DNA of 54,783 bases, taken from the NCBI GenBank assembly GCA_016841625.1, contig JAENYU010000001.1:120361-175143 (forward strand), written 5' to 3'. Positions 25,881 through 34,828 of this stretch are shown here, piece by piece. The translations under genes and the position numbers were made by a program. Under the pieces are notes generated by a model. That model was not told where the DNA came from, did no database searches, and saw nothing but the letters and a program-made list of their open reading frames with translations. Positions within the stretch are counted from its first letter, which is position 1. Each line of letters begins with the position of its first letter. Source of the DNA: Methanobacteriota archaeon (GTDB taxonomy: Archaea; Halobacteriota; Methanosarcinia; Methanosarcinales; Methanosarcinaceae).

Positions 25881-26618
25881 TCAGTTTCTATTAATAAGTT
25901 TCTCTAATAGCGCTTTCCCTTCTTCGGATTTGAATTTCGGGATTTCCCAGTTCTGGACAACTCTTCTGCGCAGGGACCCTGTTTCCCGGCCAAGCACGGG
26001 GTTGAAACCCGGAATCTCATACTCTGTCCTGTAAACGAGGACTCCTCTCCGCTGCCAGGCAGGAACTGCCGCAAGGTTGGTTCCCCTTTCAAAAAGCAGT
26101 TCGTGGATGTCCCTTTCTCTTTTCCCTCTCAGGAACTTCGAAGCTTCGGCCCCGCCCATGCCTTCTTTCCTCAAGGTATAGTACCCATAGGAGAAAACAC
26201 AATTGCGCCAGGCTTCAAGCTGCCTCCAGTGCATGTATTCCTGAATTTCTTCTTTTTGCAGGGCAACAACCCTTGCGTCAAAAGCCAGGGGTTCTTCAAG
26301 TCCCAGGGATAACGTAAGTGCGCTTCCCAGATAGCTTGCCGTGACCGAATCAATTTTTTCGATCCTTCCGTCAAAAGGGGGGTCAAAAAACAAAAGAGAA
26401 ACTTCATCCGAAAAAGTGTAGGCAAAAAGGGGGCTTATGCCGCTTTTTTTAATAAAGAGTTCAACCGTATCCGCCATTGCCCTGGCAAAGCTTTCGTCAT
26501 AGGGTTTTCTAAAGTCCAGGTTTAAAAGCGTATTTTTGAAATTCCTGCCGTCAGCGCGCACAACCACGGGAGGGACACAGCGCATCTCAGCATAGATCTC
26601 CCGGCTTTTCATAGACAT
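25881..26618 (-). CDS. thg1: tRNA-His guanylyltransferase (Thg1 family)
   Basis: A 245-residue enzyme of the Thg1 family, which adds G(-1) to tRNA(His) or repairs tRNA 5' ends by reverse polymerisation. The two-metal carboxylates lie in VVVRADGRNF (Asp23) and YTFSDEVSLLF (Asp71, Glu72). SVTASYLGSALT, MHWRQLEAWRNCVF and ERGTNLAAVPAWQRRG are family segments. From memory, M. acetivorans Thg1 carries an in-frame amber read as pyrrolysine; here the frame is open throughout with sense codons. It follows the PRC-barrel gene by 12 bp and is probably co-transcribed with it. Confidence 0.9.
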   Translation of the reverse strand: MSMKSREIYAEMRCVPPVVVRADGRNFKNTLLNLDFRKPYDESFARAMADTVELFIKKSGISPLFAYTFSDEVSLLFFDPPFDGRIEKIDSVTASYLGSALTLSLGLEEPLAFDARVVALQKEEIQEYMHWRQLEAWRNCVFSYGYYTLRKEGMGGAEASKFLRGKRERDIHELLFERGTNLAAVPAWQRRGVLVYRTEYEIPGFNPVLGRETGSLRRRVVQNWEIPKFKSEEGKALLEKLINRN

Positions 26619-26630
26619 TTTGTAAATTTT

Positions 26631-26888
26631 TCAGTCTTCTTTCTGTTTTTTGTATCTCTGGATGACATCCCGGATTATGATGATATCTGCTGCCGTTATT
26701 ACCCACCGGTAGGGAATGATGACGCCTTTGCTGCTCAAGTCAAAGAGATCCCTGTTGATGTCCGAAACCGCAAGTCCGCTGATTTTCTGACTCTCTACAT
26801 CGATCACAACGTCCTGCAACTTCCCTACATAAACACCAGCGTTGGTGTATATGTTCAAGCCAAAGAGTGATGTAAGTTCTGCGCGCAT
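26631..26888 (-). CDS. PRC-barrel domain protein
   Basis: An 85-residue single-domain PRC-barrel protein. LFGLNIYTNAGVYVGKLQDV, VESQKISGLAVSDI and GVIIPYRWVITAADIII are the typical strand and loop blocks. Such small archaeal proteins are linked by context to RNA processing or cell division, but no biochemical role follows from sequence. It precedes thg1 by 12 bp on the same strand. Confidence 0.88.
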   Translation of the reverse strand: MRAELTSLFGLNIYTNAGVYVGKLQDVVIDVESQKISGLAVSDINRDLFDLSSKGVIIPYRWVITAADIIIIRDVIQRYKKQKED

Positions 26889-26947
26889 TATATCCCTACA
26901 TTGTAAATTAATTTCAATGTTTCTCTATATCCTATATGAAAAACATA

Positions 26948-26959
26948 CTTATATATGTT
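26948..26959 (-). promoter_or_regulatory. Likely TATA box of the PRC-barrel/thg1 operon
   Basis: ACATATATAAGT on the minus strand matches box A and lies about 60 bases before the ATG at 26888. Confidence 0.5.
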
Positions 26960-27135
26960 ATAGTTTTGCCAAATTTTCTTTTACATTTATCCTGTAACTG
27001 AAGAGTCCTTTGATCTTGTGAGGTTTTTTGCTAAGTCGTTGGCGAATTTTTAGTTATTTTTATAATTATTATGCATTTAACTTGCCGTAGGAAAGGATGG
27101 GAAAATGGATAAACAGCAGGTTAAGGTGGGATATC

Positions 27136-28059
27136 TCAGACCCCCAGCTCTGAGATTACCTTTCTTATGGTTTCTGCTGACTTCCTGAGAATTTTGTACT
27201 GGTTCTCGCTGAGTTCGAGTTCCATGATTTCCTCAACCCCCGATGCCCCAAGTTTTACGGGAACACCGAAGTAGATCTCCTCTTGCCCGTATTCCCCTTT
27301 AAGGTAAGCGGAAGCTGGAAGTATCCTCTTTGAGTCCTTCAACACCGCTTCTGCCATTCTGGCAATGGCTGCCGAGGGTGCGTAAAAAGCGCTTCCCTGC
27401 TTGAGGAGATCCACTATTTCGGCTCCGCCATTCACGGTCCTGTCCACCAGCCGGGCAATCTTTTCTTCCGGAAGGAGTTCGGTGAGTGGAATTCCCGAAA
27501 CCGTGGTGTACTGGGGGAGCGGGACCATAAGGTCTCCGTGCCCTCCTATAACCATGGCTTCCACATCTTTTTTTGAGCATCCGAGTTCCTCTGCGATGAA
27601 ACTTGCAAAACGTCCCGCGTCCAGGACTCCACTCATCCCGAAGACTTTTTCAGGCTCAAAGCCGGTCGCCTTCAAAGCAGTATAGGTGATTATGTCAAGC
27701 GGGTTCGTAACATTCATCACGATGGAATCCGGCGCATATTTTGCAACGTTCCCGGAAACCTCCTTTATTATTTTTGCATTGGTACTTCTCAGGTCTTCCC
27801 GGTTCATGCCGGGTTTCCGGGCGATCCCGGCCGTGATGATCACGAGGTCCGAGTCGGCAATGTCTTTGTAATCGTTGCTGCCCGTTATGGCGGTATCATA
27901 GCCAAAGATGGCTCCCGCCTGCATGAGGTCCAGGGCTTTTCCCTGGGGTAGCCCCTCCACTATATCGGTCATGACAATTTCGCCAAGTTCCATTTCGGCA
28001 AGCCTCTGAACTGTGGTCGCACCAACATTTCCTGCACCAATCACGGAAATTTTAACCAT
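27136..28059 (-). CDS. mdh: Malate dehydrogenase (LDH-like family)
   Basis: A 307-residue NAD(P)-dependent oxidoreductase. The nucleotide site GAGNVGATT is near residue 8. AGIARKPGMNREDL carries the Arg residues typical of malate, not lactate, specificity. VTNPLDIITY and the catalytic His of VIGGHGDLMVPL are present. Archaeal MDHs of this type interconvert malate and oxaloacetate in the partial TCA pathway. Length is normal. Confidence 0.92.
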   Translation of the reverse strand: MVKISVIGAGNVGATTVQRLAEMELGEIVMTDIVEGLPQGKALDLMQAGAIFGYDTAITGSNDYKDIADSDLVIITAGIARKPGMNREDLRSTNAKIIKEVSGNVAKYAPDSIVMNVTNPLDIITYTALKATGFEPEKVFGMSGVLDAGRFASFIAEELGCSKKDVEAMVIGGHGDLMVPLPQYTTVSGIPLTELLPEEKIARLVDRTVNGGAEIVDLLKQGSAFYAPSAAIARMAEAVLKDSKRILPASAYLKGEYGQEEIYFGVPVKLGASGVEEIMELELSENQYKILRKSAETIRKVISELGV

Positions 28060-28120
28060 TTATTTGAACACCTGTGGTTTGAAAATCTTTTTGTAGGACG
28101 CCTGTCTGGAATCCATTTTT

Positions 28121-28136
28121 ATAGAATATTTATACT
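28121..28136 (-). promoter_or_regulatory. Likely TATA box for mdh
   Basis: AGTATAAATATTCTAT on the minus strand is a good box A match about 65 bases before the mdh start codon. Confidence 0.5.
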
Positions 28137-28144
28137 GTTTTGCC

Positions 28145-28400
28145 GAATCCGGTTCAAGGATATCGGCAATGTTTTCTCCAATTCAATTTTATAATATTAT
28201 TAATGTTTTCCCTACCCGGTTTATGGATCTCAACACTGTTTTCCCCCACCCGGTTTAAGGATCTCAAAAATGTCTTCCTCACTCGGTTTAGGATCTCAAC
28301 ACTGTTTTCCCCACTCGGTTTAGGATCTCAACACTGTTTTTCCGAATTCAATTAAATAATATTAATAATGTCTCCCAGAATCCGGTTTAGAATATCAATA
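28145..28400. repeat. Degenerate ~32-bp repeats (CGGTTTAGGATCTCAACACTG)
   Basis: About six to seven diverged copies of a unit containing CCGGTTTAGGATCTCAACAC and TGTTTTCCCC fill much of the divergent spacer between mdh and the exonuclease gene. The remaining sequence to 28676 is AT-rich, with no gene seen. Confidence 0.8.
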
Positions 28401-28676
28401 GTGTGTTTTTTTTTGAATTATCAATGTTCTACTCTATTATTTTGATATTTATTTTTTTGTTATTATTTTCTTTGGGCTGTTTGTAAAAATCGGGTAACAG
28501 ACGAGGTTTAATGATACTGATTATGGCGATTTTTTTGGAATTGTCTAATTGTTAATGGTGATCGAGTTGCTTAATTATGATCCGGGTGCTCAATTACGAT
28601 ATTACGAACCCTAACACTTTCAGTCCCCATACAGCATTCTTATTAAACATTACTCCCATTGGTTCAGGGGAAAAAC

Positions 28677-29435
28677 ATGTTGAAGAGTACGTACATCCAT
28701 ATTCCCGGCGTAGGGAAGACGGTGGAGCAGAAAATCTGGGCTTCGGGGATTCGAAGCTGGGATGAATTCCTTGAAAAGCAGGAAATGGTCTCCATTTCCC
28801 CTGCCAGGAAGGAGAAGATCCAGGAAGGGGTCAGGCATTCTTTGGAACGCCTGGAAGCAAAAGATTGCTGCTATTTCTCAAAGTGTCTGCCTTCTGCCGA
28901 ACACTGGCGTGCATATCCCTTTTTTTCGGATTCCGTGGCATTTGTGGACATAGAGACCACTGGCCTTTCCCCGAACAGGGACTGTATAACCGTTGTGGGG
29001 ATCTATGATGGGAAAGAAGCCAAAACCTACGTGCGAGGGATCAATCTCGATGAGATCATAGAAGAGTTTTCAAAATATAAGCTGCTGGTTTCCTTCAACG
29101 GGGCCCGGTTTGACCTCCCCTTCATAAAATCCGAGTACCCGGATCTTGAGTTCAGCCAGCTTCATATTGACCTTATGTATCCCCTCCGGCGCATAGGGTA
29201 CAGCGGGGGCCTCAAACATATCGAAAAAGTCCTCGGGATCTCCCGGAGTGAAGATACGGAAGGGCTAAGCGGGTTCGATGCGGTCAGGCTCTGGAAACAG
29301 TATGAGAAGGGAGACAAGGCTGCCCTCGACACACTTCTTATTTATAACAAGGAGGATATAGTTAATCTGAAAACAATTATCGAACTTACCTACCCGAAAA
29401 TGATTGAAAAGGCTCTCTTGTCCTGCAGTCATTGA
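28677..29435 (+). CDS. DEDD-type exonuclease (YprB/RNase H-like)
   Basis: About 252 residues. An N-terminal helix-hairpin-helix-like segment (YIHIPGVGKTVEQKIWASG) precedes a DEDD nuclease domain. The four acidic residues are in FVDIETTGL (Asp, Glu), SFNGARFDLPF (Asp) and IYNKEDIVNL (Asp). These proteins resemble bacterial YprB and are predicted 3'-5' nucleases acting in DNA or RNA metabolism. The ATG at 28677 is chosen over an upstream GTG because AGGGG precedes it at proper distance. Confidence 0.85.
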   Translation: MLKSTYIHIPGVGKTVEQKIWASGIRSWDEFLEKQEMVSISPARKEKIQEGVRHSLERLEAKDCCYFSKCLPSAEHWRAYPFFSDSVAFVDIETTGLSPNRDCITVVGIYDGKEAKTYVRGINLDEIIEEFSKYKLLVSFNGARFDLPFIKSEYPDLEFSQLHIDLMYPLRRIGYSGGLKHIEKVLGISRSEDTEGLSGFDAVRLWKQYEKGDKAALDTLLIYNKEDIVNLKTIIELTYPKMIEKALLSCSH

Positions 29436-29570
29436 AACTTGTCAGGGTTGTGCCGCTAAAAGGATTTTTGCTCGAAAGGCGAGAAGTCCCCTTCCTCGAC
29501 TCCGAAGGAGGCCGGGAGGGATAGCTCACCCAGGGGAAGTATGTATAAATTAGACAACGTGTTGAACAAT

Positions 29571-29676
29571 AGGTTTGACAAAATTGGTCTGGCATCACGT
29601 TAAACAGCAGGTTAGATGACGGGTTGGACAAAAGGTTTGACAAAATTGGCCTGGCATCACGTTAAACAGCAGGTTA
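29571..29676. repeat. Direct repeat of a ~44-bp unit, 62 bp apart
   Basis: AGGTTTGACAAAATTGG through GCAGGTTA occurs at 29571-29614 and again at 29633-29676 with one difference (T/C). Shorter GGTTGGACAAA-like pieces surround it. The 342-bp spacer between the exonuclease and isomerase genes holds nothing else recognisable. Confidence 0.85.
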
Positions 29677-29777
29677 AACATCACGTATATATCCCAATCA
29701 GGTAAATTATGTATCAGTATTAGATTTAGGTAATTCACGTTTACTCGCATATTCATATTGATGATAAGGGGAATTCA

Positions 29778-30518
29778 ATGGAATTGACACTCAAGTTCGG
29801 GGAGAAAGTCACTACTGCGGATATAAGAAAGCTCTATGATATGGAGGATGTCGTATTTGACCGGGAATGGTTCGAAAAGGCCGAAGAAAGGAACCTGGAC
29901 ATGTACTATATGTTTCGGGATCTTGCGAAAAATGATGCGGACCTTGAGCTAATAAAAGCCCATGGGCTCAGGTACGATATTACCCGAATCCCTCCGGGAA
30001 TGCTCGGCTCGGAGTATATCAAAACCGTCGGGCATTACCACCCTAACGTCCCTGGGGAGGATATTACCTACCCTGAGGTCTACCAGGTACTTGAAGGGTC
30101 TGCAACCTATCTCCTGCAAAAAGTGGAGCACGGAGCGGAGGCCAGGGTCCTGGACGTGGTGGTGATCGAGGCAGAAGAAGGGGATTGCGTGCTTGTTCCT
30201 CCTGGCTACGGACATGTGACCGTAAACACCTCGGAGAAAACCCTGGAGATGGCAAACTGGGTATGCAGGGACTTTTCCTCGGTTTACGAGCCGATCAAGA
30301 GACTTTCAGGGGCTGCTTACTTTCTCCTTAAAAGCGGCTTCCTCCAAAATCCCCTGTACAGGAACGTGCCCCCTATCCGCTACCTGAAGCCCCGTGACCT
30401 TCCCGAATTCGGGTTGTTTTCCGGGAAAGAAATGTATGAACTGGTTCATGATATTGAAAAGCTCAGGTTTTTGACAGCCCCCCAGGACTCTAGCTATTCT
30501 TTAGAAAGAGTGCTTTGA
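29778..30518 (+). CDS. pgi: Glucose-6-phosphate isomerase, archaeal cupin type
   Basis: A 246-residue cupin phosphoglucose isomerase. Metal-binding cupin motif 1 is VGHYHPNVPG with the Glu of YPEVYQVLEGSATY, and motif 2 is VPPGYGHVTVN. This metal-dependent enzyme replaces the classical isomerase in many euryarchaea and serves glycolysis and gluconeogenesis. About 50 extra C-terminal residues follow the cupin core. AAGGGG precedes the ATG. Confidence 0.9.
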   Translation: MELTLKFGEKVTTADIRKLYDMEDVVFDREWFEKAEERNLDMYYMFRDLAKNDADLELIKAHGLRYDITRIPPGMLGSEYIKTVGHYHPNVPGEDITYPEVYQVLEGSATYLLQKVEHGAEARVLDVVVIEAEEGDCVLVPPGYGHVTVNTSEKTLEMANWVCRDFSSVYEPIKRLSGAAYFLLKSGFLQNPLYRNVPPIRYLKPRDLPEFGLFSGKEMYELVHDIEKLRFLTAPQDSSYSLERVL

Positions 30519-30617
30519 AAAGGGAAGAGACAGGCCCGAAAGTTTTGTTTTCCTCCTTTTCCTATCTTTCCCCTGCTATTTCATGCTCGCAAAGTGTTTG
30601 CATTGCTGGAGTATAAG

Positions 30618-30669
30618 GAACTAAGGGAGTTCACCTGGTACTAGCACATAAATTATAATAAGTATAAAT
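30618..30669 (+). promoter_or_regulatory. Promoter region of the NrpRII-like gene with a small inverted repeat
   Basis: TATA-like elements (TTATAATAAGTATAAATG, about 30653-30669) lie 26-40 bases before the ATG. An inverted repeat GAACT-N5-AGTTC (30618-30632) sits just upstream and could be an operator. It is not the GGAA/TTCC form I associate with NrpR, so autoregulation is speculative. Confidence 0.4.
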
Positions 30670-30694
30670 GCTTTGAATAATCCGGAGAGATGAA

Positions 30695-31453
30695 ATGCAA
30701 AAAAATGGATACCGTATTCAGTTCACATCATCCAGAATCAAGGACCTCATGTACAAGACAACCTTTGATCCGAAGGCAATGGACGGGGATGTCATACTTA
30801 ACCTTTCGATCATCGACAAAAAGGACCTCGACGACGTGCTGGGGATCTTCAAGATGGTCATCTCCAGTGGACTTTCGGTGACCCCTTACATAAAAATAGT
30901 CTCGGAAGGGGAATCTATCGGAAAGATGACCATAGGGGAAGGAAAAGTAGGTATCGGGACCGTCTGCAGCATAACCATTGATGGCGTCCTCCTTAAAGCG
31001 GGAATTCCCATAAACCCCAAGCTTGGCGGAGTGGTCCAGATCCGGAACGGGACCCCTATTCGCTTTACCGACGTGCTGACTTACGTAAGCACCACCGTTG
31101 ACCCCCTTGAACTCCTGATGTCCCAGGGAATCACTTCCGTGTCGGATATGCTCAGGACAGGCTCGGGGAAGATCCTTGCAAACCTCAGGGAAGCTCCCAT
31201 GGTTGCCAGGGACGCGATCGAAAGCCGTCTTTCCGATTTAATGGACGCCGGCTTTAGTGGGATCCTGGAAGTCGGGGAACCCAACACCCGTGTTCTGGAC
31301 GTTCCTATCGAGAGAGACCACCTGGGGATAGTTGTCATAGGCGGGACAAACCCGATGGCTGTGGTTCAGGAGTACGGCATCTCAATTGATACAAGCGCAA
31401 TGTCCCAGCTCATTTCTTTCAGGGAGATGAGCAGGATAGAAGACCTCGTCTGA
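30695..31453 (+). CDS. nrpRII: DUF128 nitrogen-regulator domain protein (NrpRII-like)
   Basis: A 252-residue protein that is entirely one NrpR regulatory (DUF128) domain, with no winged-helix DNA-binding part. Typical segments include [20 protein letters not shown]-like sequence in the middle, [26 protein letters not shown] and [19 protein letters not shown]. In Methanosarcina the nitrogen repressor is split into NrpRI (HTH plus DUF128) and NrpRII (DUF128 only), which form a 2-oxoglutarate-sensitive complex controlling nitrogen-fixation and glutamine synthetase genes. The match to NrpRII is by architecture. GGAGAG precedes the ATG. No nitrogen genes are adjacent. Confidence 0.82.
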   Translation: MQKNGYRIQFTSSRIKDLMYKTTFDPKAMDGDVILNLSIIDKKDLDDVLGIFKMVISSGLSVTPYIKIVSEGESIGKMTIGEGKVGIGTVCSITIDGVLLKAGIPINPKLGGVVQIRNGTPIRFTDVLTYVSTTVDPLELLMSQGITSVSDMLRTGSGKILANLREAPMVARDAIESRLSDLMDAGFSGILEVGEPNTRVLDVPIERDHLGIVVIGGTNPMAVVQEYGISIDTSAMSQLISFREMSRIEDLV

Positions 31454-31504
31454 GTTCTTTTAGCCGAATTATTTTTTCGTTTTCAGGGCAAGCAGGACCA
31501 TTTT

Positions 31505-32905
31505 TTACCTGGTATTTGCCCTCTTCCTCAACTGTTCTCCTATAAAGAGGTCCATTTTACGGGTAAATTCTTCTTTTGAACTCCCCGGAATCGTTGCCCC
31601 GGCTGCAATGTCGTGCCCGCCCCCTGCCCCGCCGACCTCCGCAGAGACTTTTGCCATGGCTTCCGAGAGGTTAACCCCTCGCCGGATCAAATCCTGGGTG
31701 CCCCGGGCAGAAACCTTGACGCTTCCTTCGGTGTTTGCAAAAGCAATAATAGGCAGGTTCCGGTTCCGGACTATGGTTGAACTCATCCCGGCAATGATTC
31801 CTACGATCGTTTCCTTTATCTCTGAGCCTGCGTCGAAGTACTGGATGTTTTCAAGTTCTGTGACCCCCTTTTCCTTGACAAAGATGAGCCCGTTAACGAG
31901 GTTCTGCCTGTGTTCCGCAAGCAGTTTGCGGGCTTCTTCGTAGGCTTCTTCCCTGTTGCCCATGCAGACCGCAAGCCCGATTTCGGCATGGTCGTAGCGG
32001 GCTGTGGCGTTGAGGAGAGTGGAAAACTCGGAAGCATCCCTCATTTCCGTGCCTTCCCGCTCTTTCAGGAGGATATATACTTCCCCAACCAGCCTTTCGA
32101 TCTTATAGGAGGGAATCCCGGCTTTCAGGCAGTACTGGATAAGGCCTGAGACTATTTTTTGCTTTTCAGGGGTTTCCAGGTCGATCCAGCGCCTCCAGCG
32201 CTCGTCCTGACTGAAGCAGATGTTCAGGTCGTGCAAAAATCCGATGCAACCTTCCTCATTTCCTGTAAGTCCGGGGAGATAGGGGTCTGAGGAATACTGG
32301 AGCAGCTTGAAGATCGGTCTGGTCTGTTTTCCGAAAAGGGCAAGGTCTTTCATGAACTTAAGACAGCCTTCTCCAACGCCCTCTTCCAGGATCTCCCGGT
32401 TGATCCCCACAAGCTGGCCCTTTTTCATGTGCTGCATGTCCCCGATAGCCCCGACTATTGCGAGGGTGGAAAGGTCGCGGTTTCTTCCCAGGGCTGAAGC
32501 CAGGAGGTAGGTGCTGCCCGAGCCGCTCAGTTCATAGGAGCCGTTTGCCCCGAAGAGGTGAGGGTTCAGGTGGAACTCCAGGTCTCCCTGGGGCTGGTGA
32601 TGGTCCGATACAACAGCCTGGATCCCACGGGCTTTTATCTGCTCGCACATCCCACTGCCCAGGTCCGTAAAGACGACAAGTTCGTGGTTTTCGTCAGCAA
32701 TCTCATTCAGGGCCGTTTCATCGAGCTGTTTTACAAAGCGGGCACTGTACTCGAGTCCTCCTCTCTTAAGGGCGGTGCAGATTATGCCTGCTGAGGTCAG
32801 CCCGTCGGCGTCTATATGGGATACCACATGGACTGCCCTGTGTTTTTTTATTTCTTCGGCGCACTGTTCGGCTCTTTTACGGAGTACTTCCATTTGCTCA
32901 GACAT
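31505..32905 (-). CDS. Archaeal RecJ-like DHH/DHHA1 phosphoesterase
   Basis: A 466-residue protein of the DHH superfamily. The N-terminal catalytic motifs are VVSHIDADGLTSAG, VVFTDLGSG and VVSDHHQPQG, and the C-terminal DHHA1 domain ends with EVGGAGGGHDIAAGATIP. Archaeal relatives (RecJ/GAN type) degrade single-stranded DNA or RNA and associate with the replisome. Length and domain order are those of the single-chain archaeal family. It converges with the NrpRII-like gene. GAGAGG precedes the ATG. Confidence 0.88.
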   Translation of the reverse strand: MSEQMEVLRKRAEQCAEEIKKHRAVHVVSHIDADGLTSAGIICTALKRGGLEYSARFVKQLDETALNEIADENHELVVFTDLGSGMCEQIKARGIQAVVSDHHQPQGDLEFHLNPHLFGANGSYELSGSGSTYLLASALGRNRDLSTLAIVGAIGDMQHMKKGQLVGINREILEEGVGEGCLKFMKDLALFGKQTRPIFKLLQYSSDPYLPGLTGNEEGCIGFLHDLNICFSQDERWRRWIDLETPEKQKIVSGLIQYCLKAGIPSYKIERLVGEVYILLKEREGTEMRDASEFSTLLNATARYDHAEIGLAVCMGNREEAYEEARKLLAEHRQNLVNGLIFVKEKGVTELENIQYFDAGSEIKETIVGIIAGMSSTIVRNRNLPIIAFANTEGSVKVSARGTQDLIRRGVNLSEAMAKVSAEVGGAGGGHDIAAGATIPGSSKEEFTRKMDLFIGEQLRKRANTR

Positions 32906-33181
32906 CGTTCCTCTCTACTGCATCCATTTTGACGTTTTCTTCTTTTTGTTTTTCTGTTCTTCTTTTGCTCTTGCTTTTTTTGTTTCATCATTGATATATT
33001 TTCTCTACTGTCTGCGCAATGTCAGAGGGACCCTCGGCAATGGAAACAGCCATTGAAAAATCGCACTATATGGGCAAAGACCTTGTTGAAGCGATAAAGG
33101 AGAAGAGGCAGTACCCGGAACAGGAAGCTGCACACGGGGCCTGGAGAGAAGGGTTCAAGTTCTCTTTTTATCGCAGTTTTT

Positions 33182-33670
33182 TCAGATCTCTTTCCTTTCC
33201 CATTTCCCGGGTTCGATCCGGTAGTTTTTACCCTCCCTTTTTATTTCCGGGAACTCCTGGATTTCCTGGACCGTTAATTTGAGTTCCTCTCCCAGAAAAC
33301 GCTTTTTCAGAACTTCCCAGGGGATCATGTATGCTTCCCTGCCTTTTCCTGCCCCAAAGCGGAGTTCAACTGCCAGATATCCCCGTCTTCCGGATTTGTT
33401 CAGGTAGTCGGAGATTCTCTGGATCTGGTGGGCCCCATTTTTGTCCACGGTAAAATGCTGGGAAAAGTAAAGAGCGTTTGCTCCCTTCTCCACGGAGATG
33501 CTCTTGCATTCTATCCCCAGGTAATAATCCGGGTTAAGGGAATCTACAAGTACGTCCAGGAACTGAGGGGTGAACCTGTGCTGCTTGAGCCGGTAAGAAA
33601 TGGCTCTTATGCCTTTCTCCTCGATAAAAGTATTAAATGAGCGTACAAGTACGCGTTCGAACTCTGTCAT
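33182..33670 (-). CDS. PD-(D/E)XK nuclease-like protein (resolvase fold)
   Basis: A 162-residue protein. FLDVLVDSLNPDYYLGIECKSIS carries an Asp followed by Glu-x-Lys (ECK), the active-site pattern of the Holliday-junction-resolvase-like restriction fold. GAHQIQRISDYLNKSGRRGYLAVELRFG fits the second helix and strand. It is probably a small archaeal nuclease in DNA repair, but the substrate is unknown. AGGAAT lies before the ATG. It is 276 bp downstream of the RecJ-like gene's start on the same strand, and transcribed separately or upstream of nothing obvious. Confidence 0.7.
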   Translation of the reverse strand: MTEFERVLVRSFNTFIEEKGIRAISYRLKQHRFTPQFLDVLVDSLNPDYYLGIECKSISVEKGANALYFSQHFTVDKNGAHQIQRISDYLNKSGRRGYLAVELRFGAGKGREAYMIPWEVLKKRFLGEELKLTVQEIQEFPEIKREGKNYRIEPGKWERKEI

Positions 33671-33929
33671 AATATTCCTATTTTTTTCTTTTATGCTATC
33701 CTACTTAGATTTTACTTATCCAGGGGTCAGTTTGCAACCCCTTTAACTTCTGAGTTTCCCCCTGCCCAGTGGGACCTCATTCATTGCAAAATACTGAAGC
33801 GAAAGGGAGTTGCTGTTAGTCTCAAAATGATGGAATCCGACGGACATCAGGAATGTCGCGAATATGAGCCCCTGGTACGAAAAAAAGATGTCTGTCTTAT
33901 TAAAGGTACCCTGAGAACATCGATAACTA

Positions 33930-33976
33930 TATCGGTTCAAACTGTATCGGTTCAAATTGTATCGGTTCAAATTGTT
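33930..33976. repeat. 15-bp tandem repeat (TATCGGTTCAAATTG)
   Basis: Three near-perfect copies, with looser TATCGGTTC copies to about 34012, lie in the divergent spacer 33671-34309, which contains no supported gene. Confidence 0.85.
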
Positions 33977-34117
33977 TCGTTTCCAGCTATTACGGTTCTA
34001 CATGTATCGGTTCCATATTCAGGCCGGACATGCAATCTTTTGAAACCGGGCTATGAAATGGCATTTAAATCCAAATGAGACGTTAAAATACCTTAATGGT
34101 TCTATCTTAAAAGTCAG

Positions 34118-34190
34118 TTTGAAAGTATAATTTGAAAGTATAATTTGAAAGTATAATTTGAAAGTATAATTTGAAAGTATAATTTGGAAG
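34118..34190. repeat. 13-bp tandem repeat (TTTGAAAGTATAA)
   Basis: Five to six nearly perfect head-to-tail copies, about 140 bp from the preceding 15-bp array and with an unrelated unit. They lie before the 3' end of the DUF1699 gene. Confidence 0.9.
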
Positions 34191-34309
34191 TGGAAATTGA
34201 AAACAATATTGATGAAATATCTGAAGTTACGTTTGAAAAGAGAAATAGGGTGCCGGTCAGAAGTGACCGGCTTAATTTTTAACTTTAGAACTTAATTCAA
34301 ACCTTGCAT

Positions 34310-34705
34310 TCAGTTTGACATGATGAAGGTTACAAAGTCCGGGCTGAGCCTGGTTTCCCTGACAAGCCTCTCGATGGTTTCCTCGTCGGAAAGGCCTTCT
34401 TCTTTGAGTTCGCTGATGCGGTCAAAGACGTGCTGGGAAACTTCGGAGTATTCGTTGATGTCCTTCCTGTGGCCCCATACGTCGCCCTCAAGTAATGAAA
34501 TTCCCTGCATTGAGAGGTACATCTGTGCAGAGCTGGAAATTGTTCTCTTGTAAGAGCTGGGTATGTGGATCGCTTTTATTTCTGGACATTTCATGATAAG
34601 TTTGAAAATGTCCTTGTTGGACGGTCTGAATGCGAGGTGGACAATTTCTTCATCGTTTTTTAAGGTGTCAATTTCTTCTTTTGAACTTACAACTCTAATC
34701 TTCAT
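34310..34705 (-). CDS. DUF1699-family protein
   Basis: A 131-residue soluble protein resembling the Methanosarcina-restricted DUF1699 family: MKIRVVSSKEEIDTL at the start, then CPEIKAIHIPSSYKRTIS, GISLLEGDVWGHRKDINEY and an acidic helical C-terminus. No catalytic motif is visible and the function is unknown. GGTGA lies upstream of the ATG. A 16-bp telomere-like array begins about 40 bases upstream of the gene. Confidence 0.75.
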   Translation of the reverse strand: MKIRVVSSKEEIDTLKNDEEIVHLAFRPSNKDIFKLIMKCPEIKAIHIPSSYKRTISSSAQMYLSMQGISLLEGDVWGHRKDINEYSEVSQHVFDRISELKEEGLSDEETIERLVRETRLSPDFVTFIMSN

Positions 34706-34744
34706 TTTTTTTTCACCATTCTTTCCAGGTTTTCCTGTTTTTTG

Positions 34745-34828
34745 GGTTTAGGGTTTAGGGATTTTAGGGTTTAGGGATTTTAGGGTTTAGGGATTTTAGG
34801 GTTTAGGGATTTTAGGGTTTAGGGTTTT
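34745..34828. repeat. 16-bp tandem repeat (GGGTTTAGGGATTTTA), telomere-like
   Basis: Five copies of a 16-bp unit containing TTTAGGG heptamers lie just upstream of the DUF1699 gene. The likeness to the plant telomere heptamer is compositional. Confidence 0.92.

Noticed and set aside
28145-28400. CRISPR-like array in the mdh spacer
   Set aside because: The units are contiguous and diverged, with no unique spacers and no cas genes; none of the other arrays has spacer structure either.
33019-33282. An 87-codon plus-strand frame between the RecJ-like and nuclease-like genes
   Set aside because: Its first 50 codons look somewhat protein-like (ETAIEKSHYMGKDLVEAIKE), but there is no ribosome binding site and its second half overlaps the nuclease gene antisense. 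It could be a remnant; I cannot support a gene.
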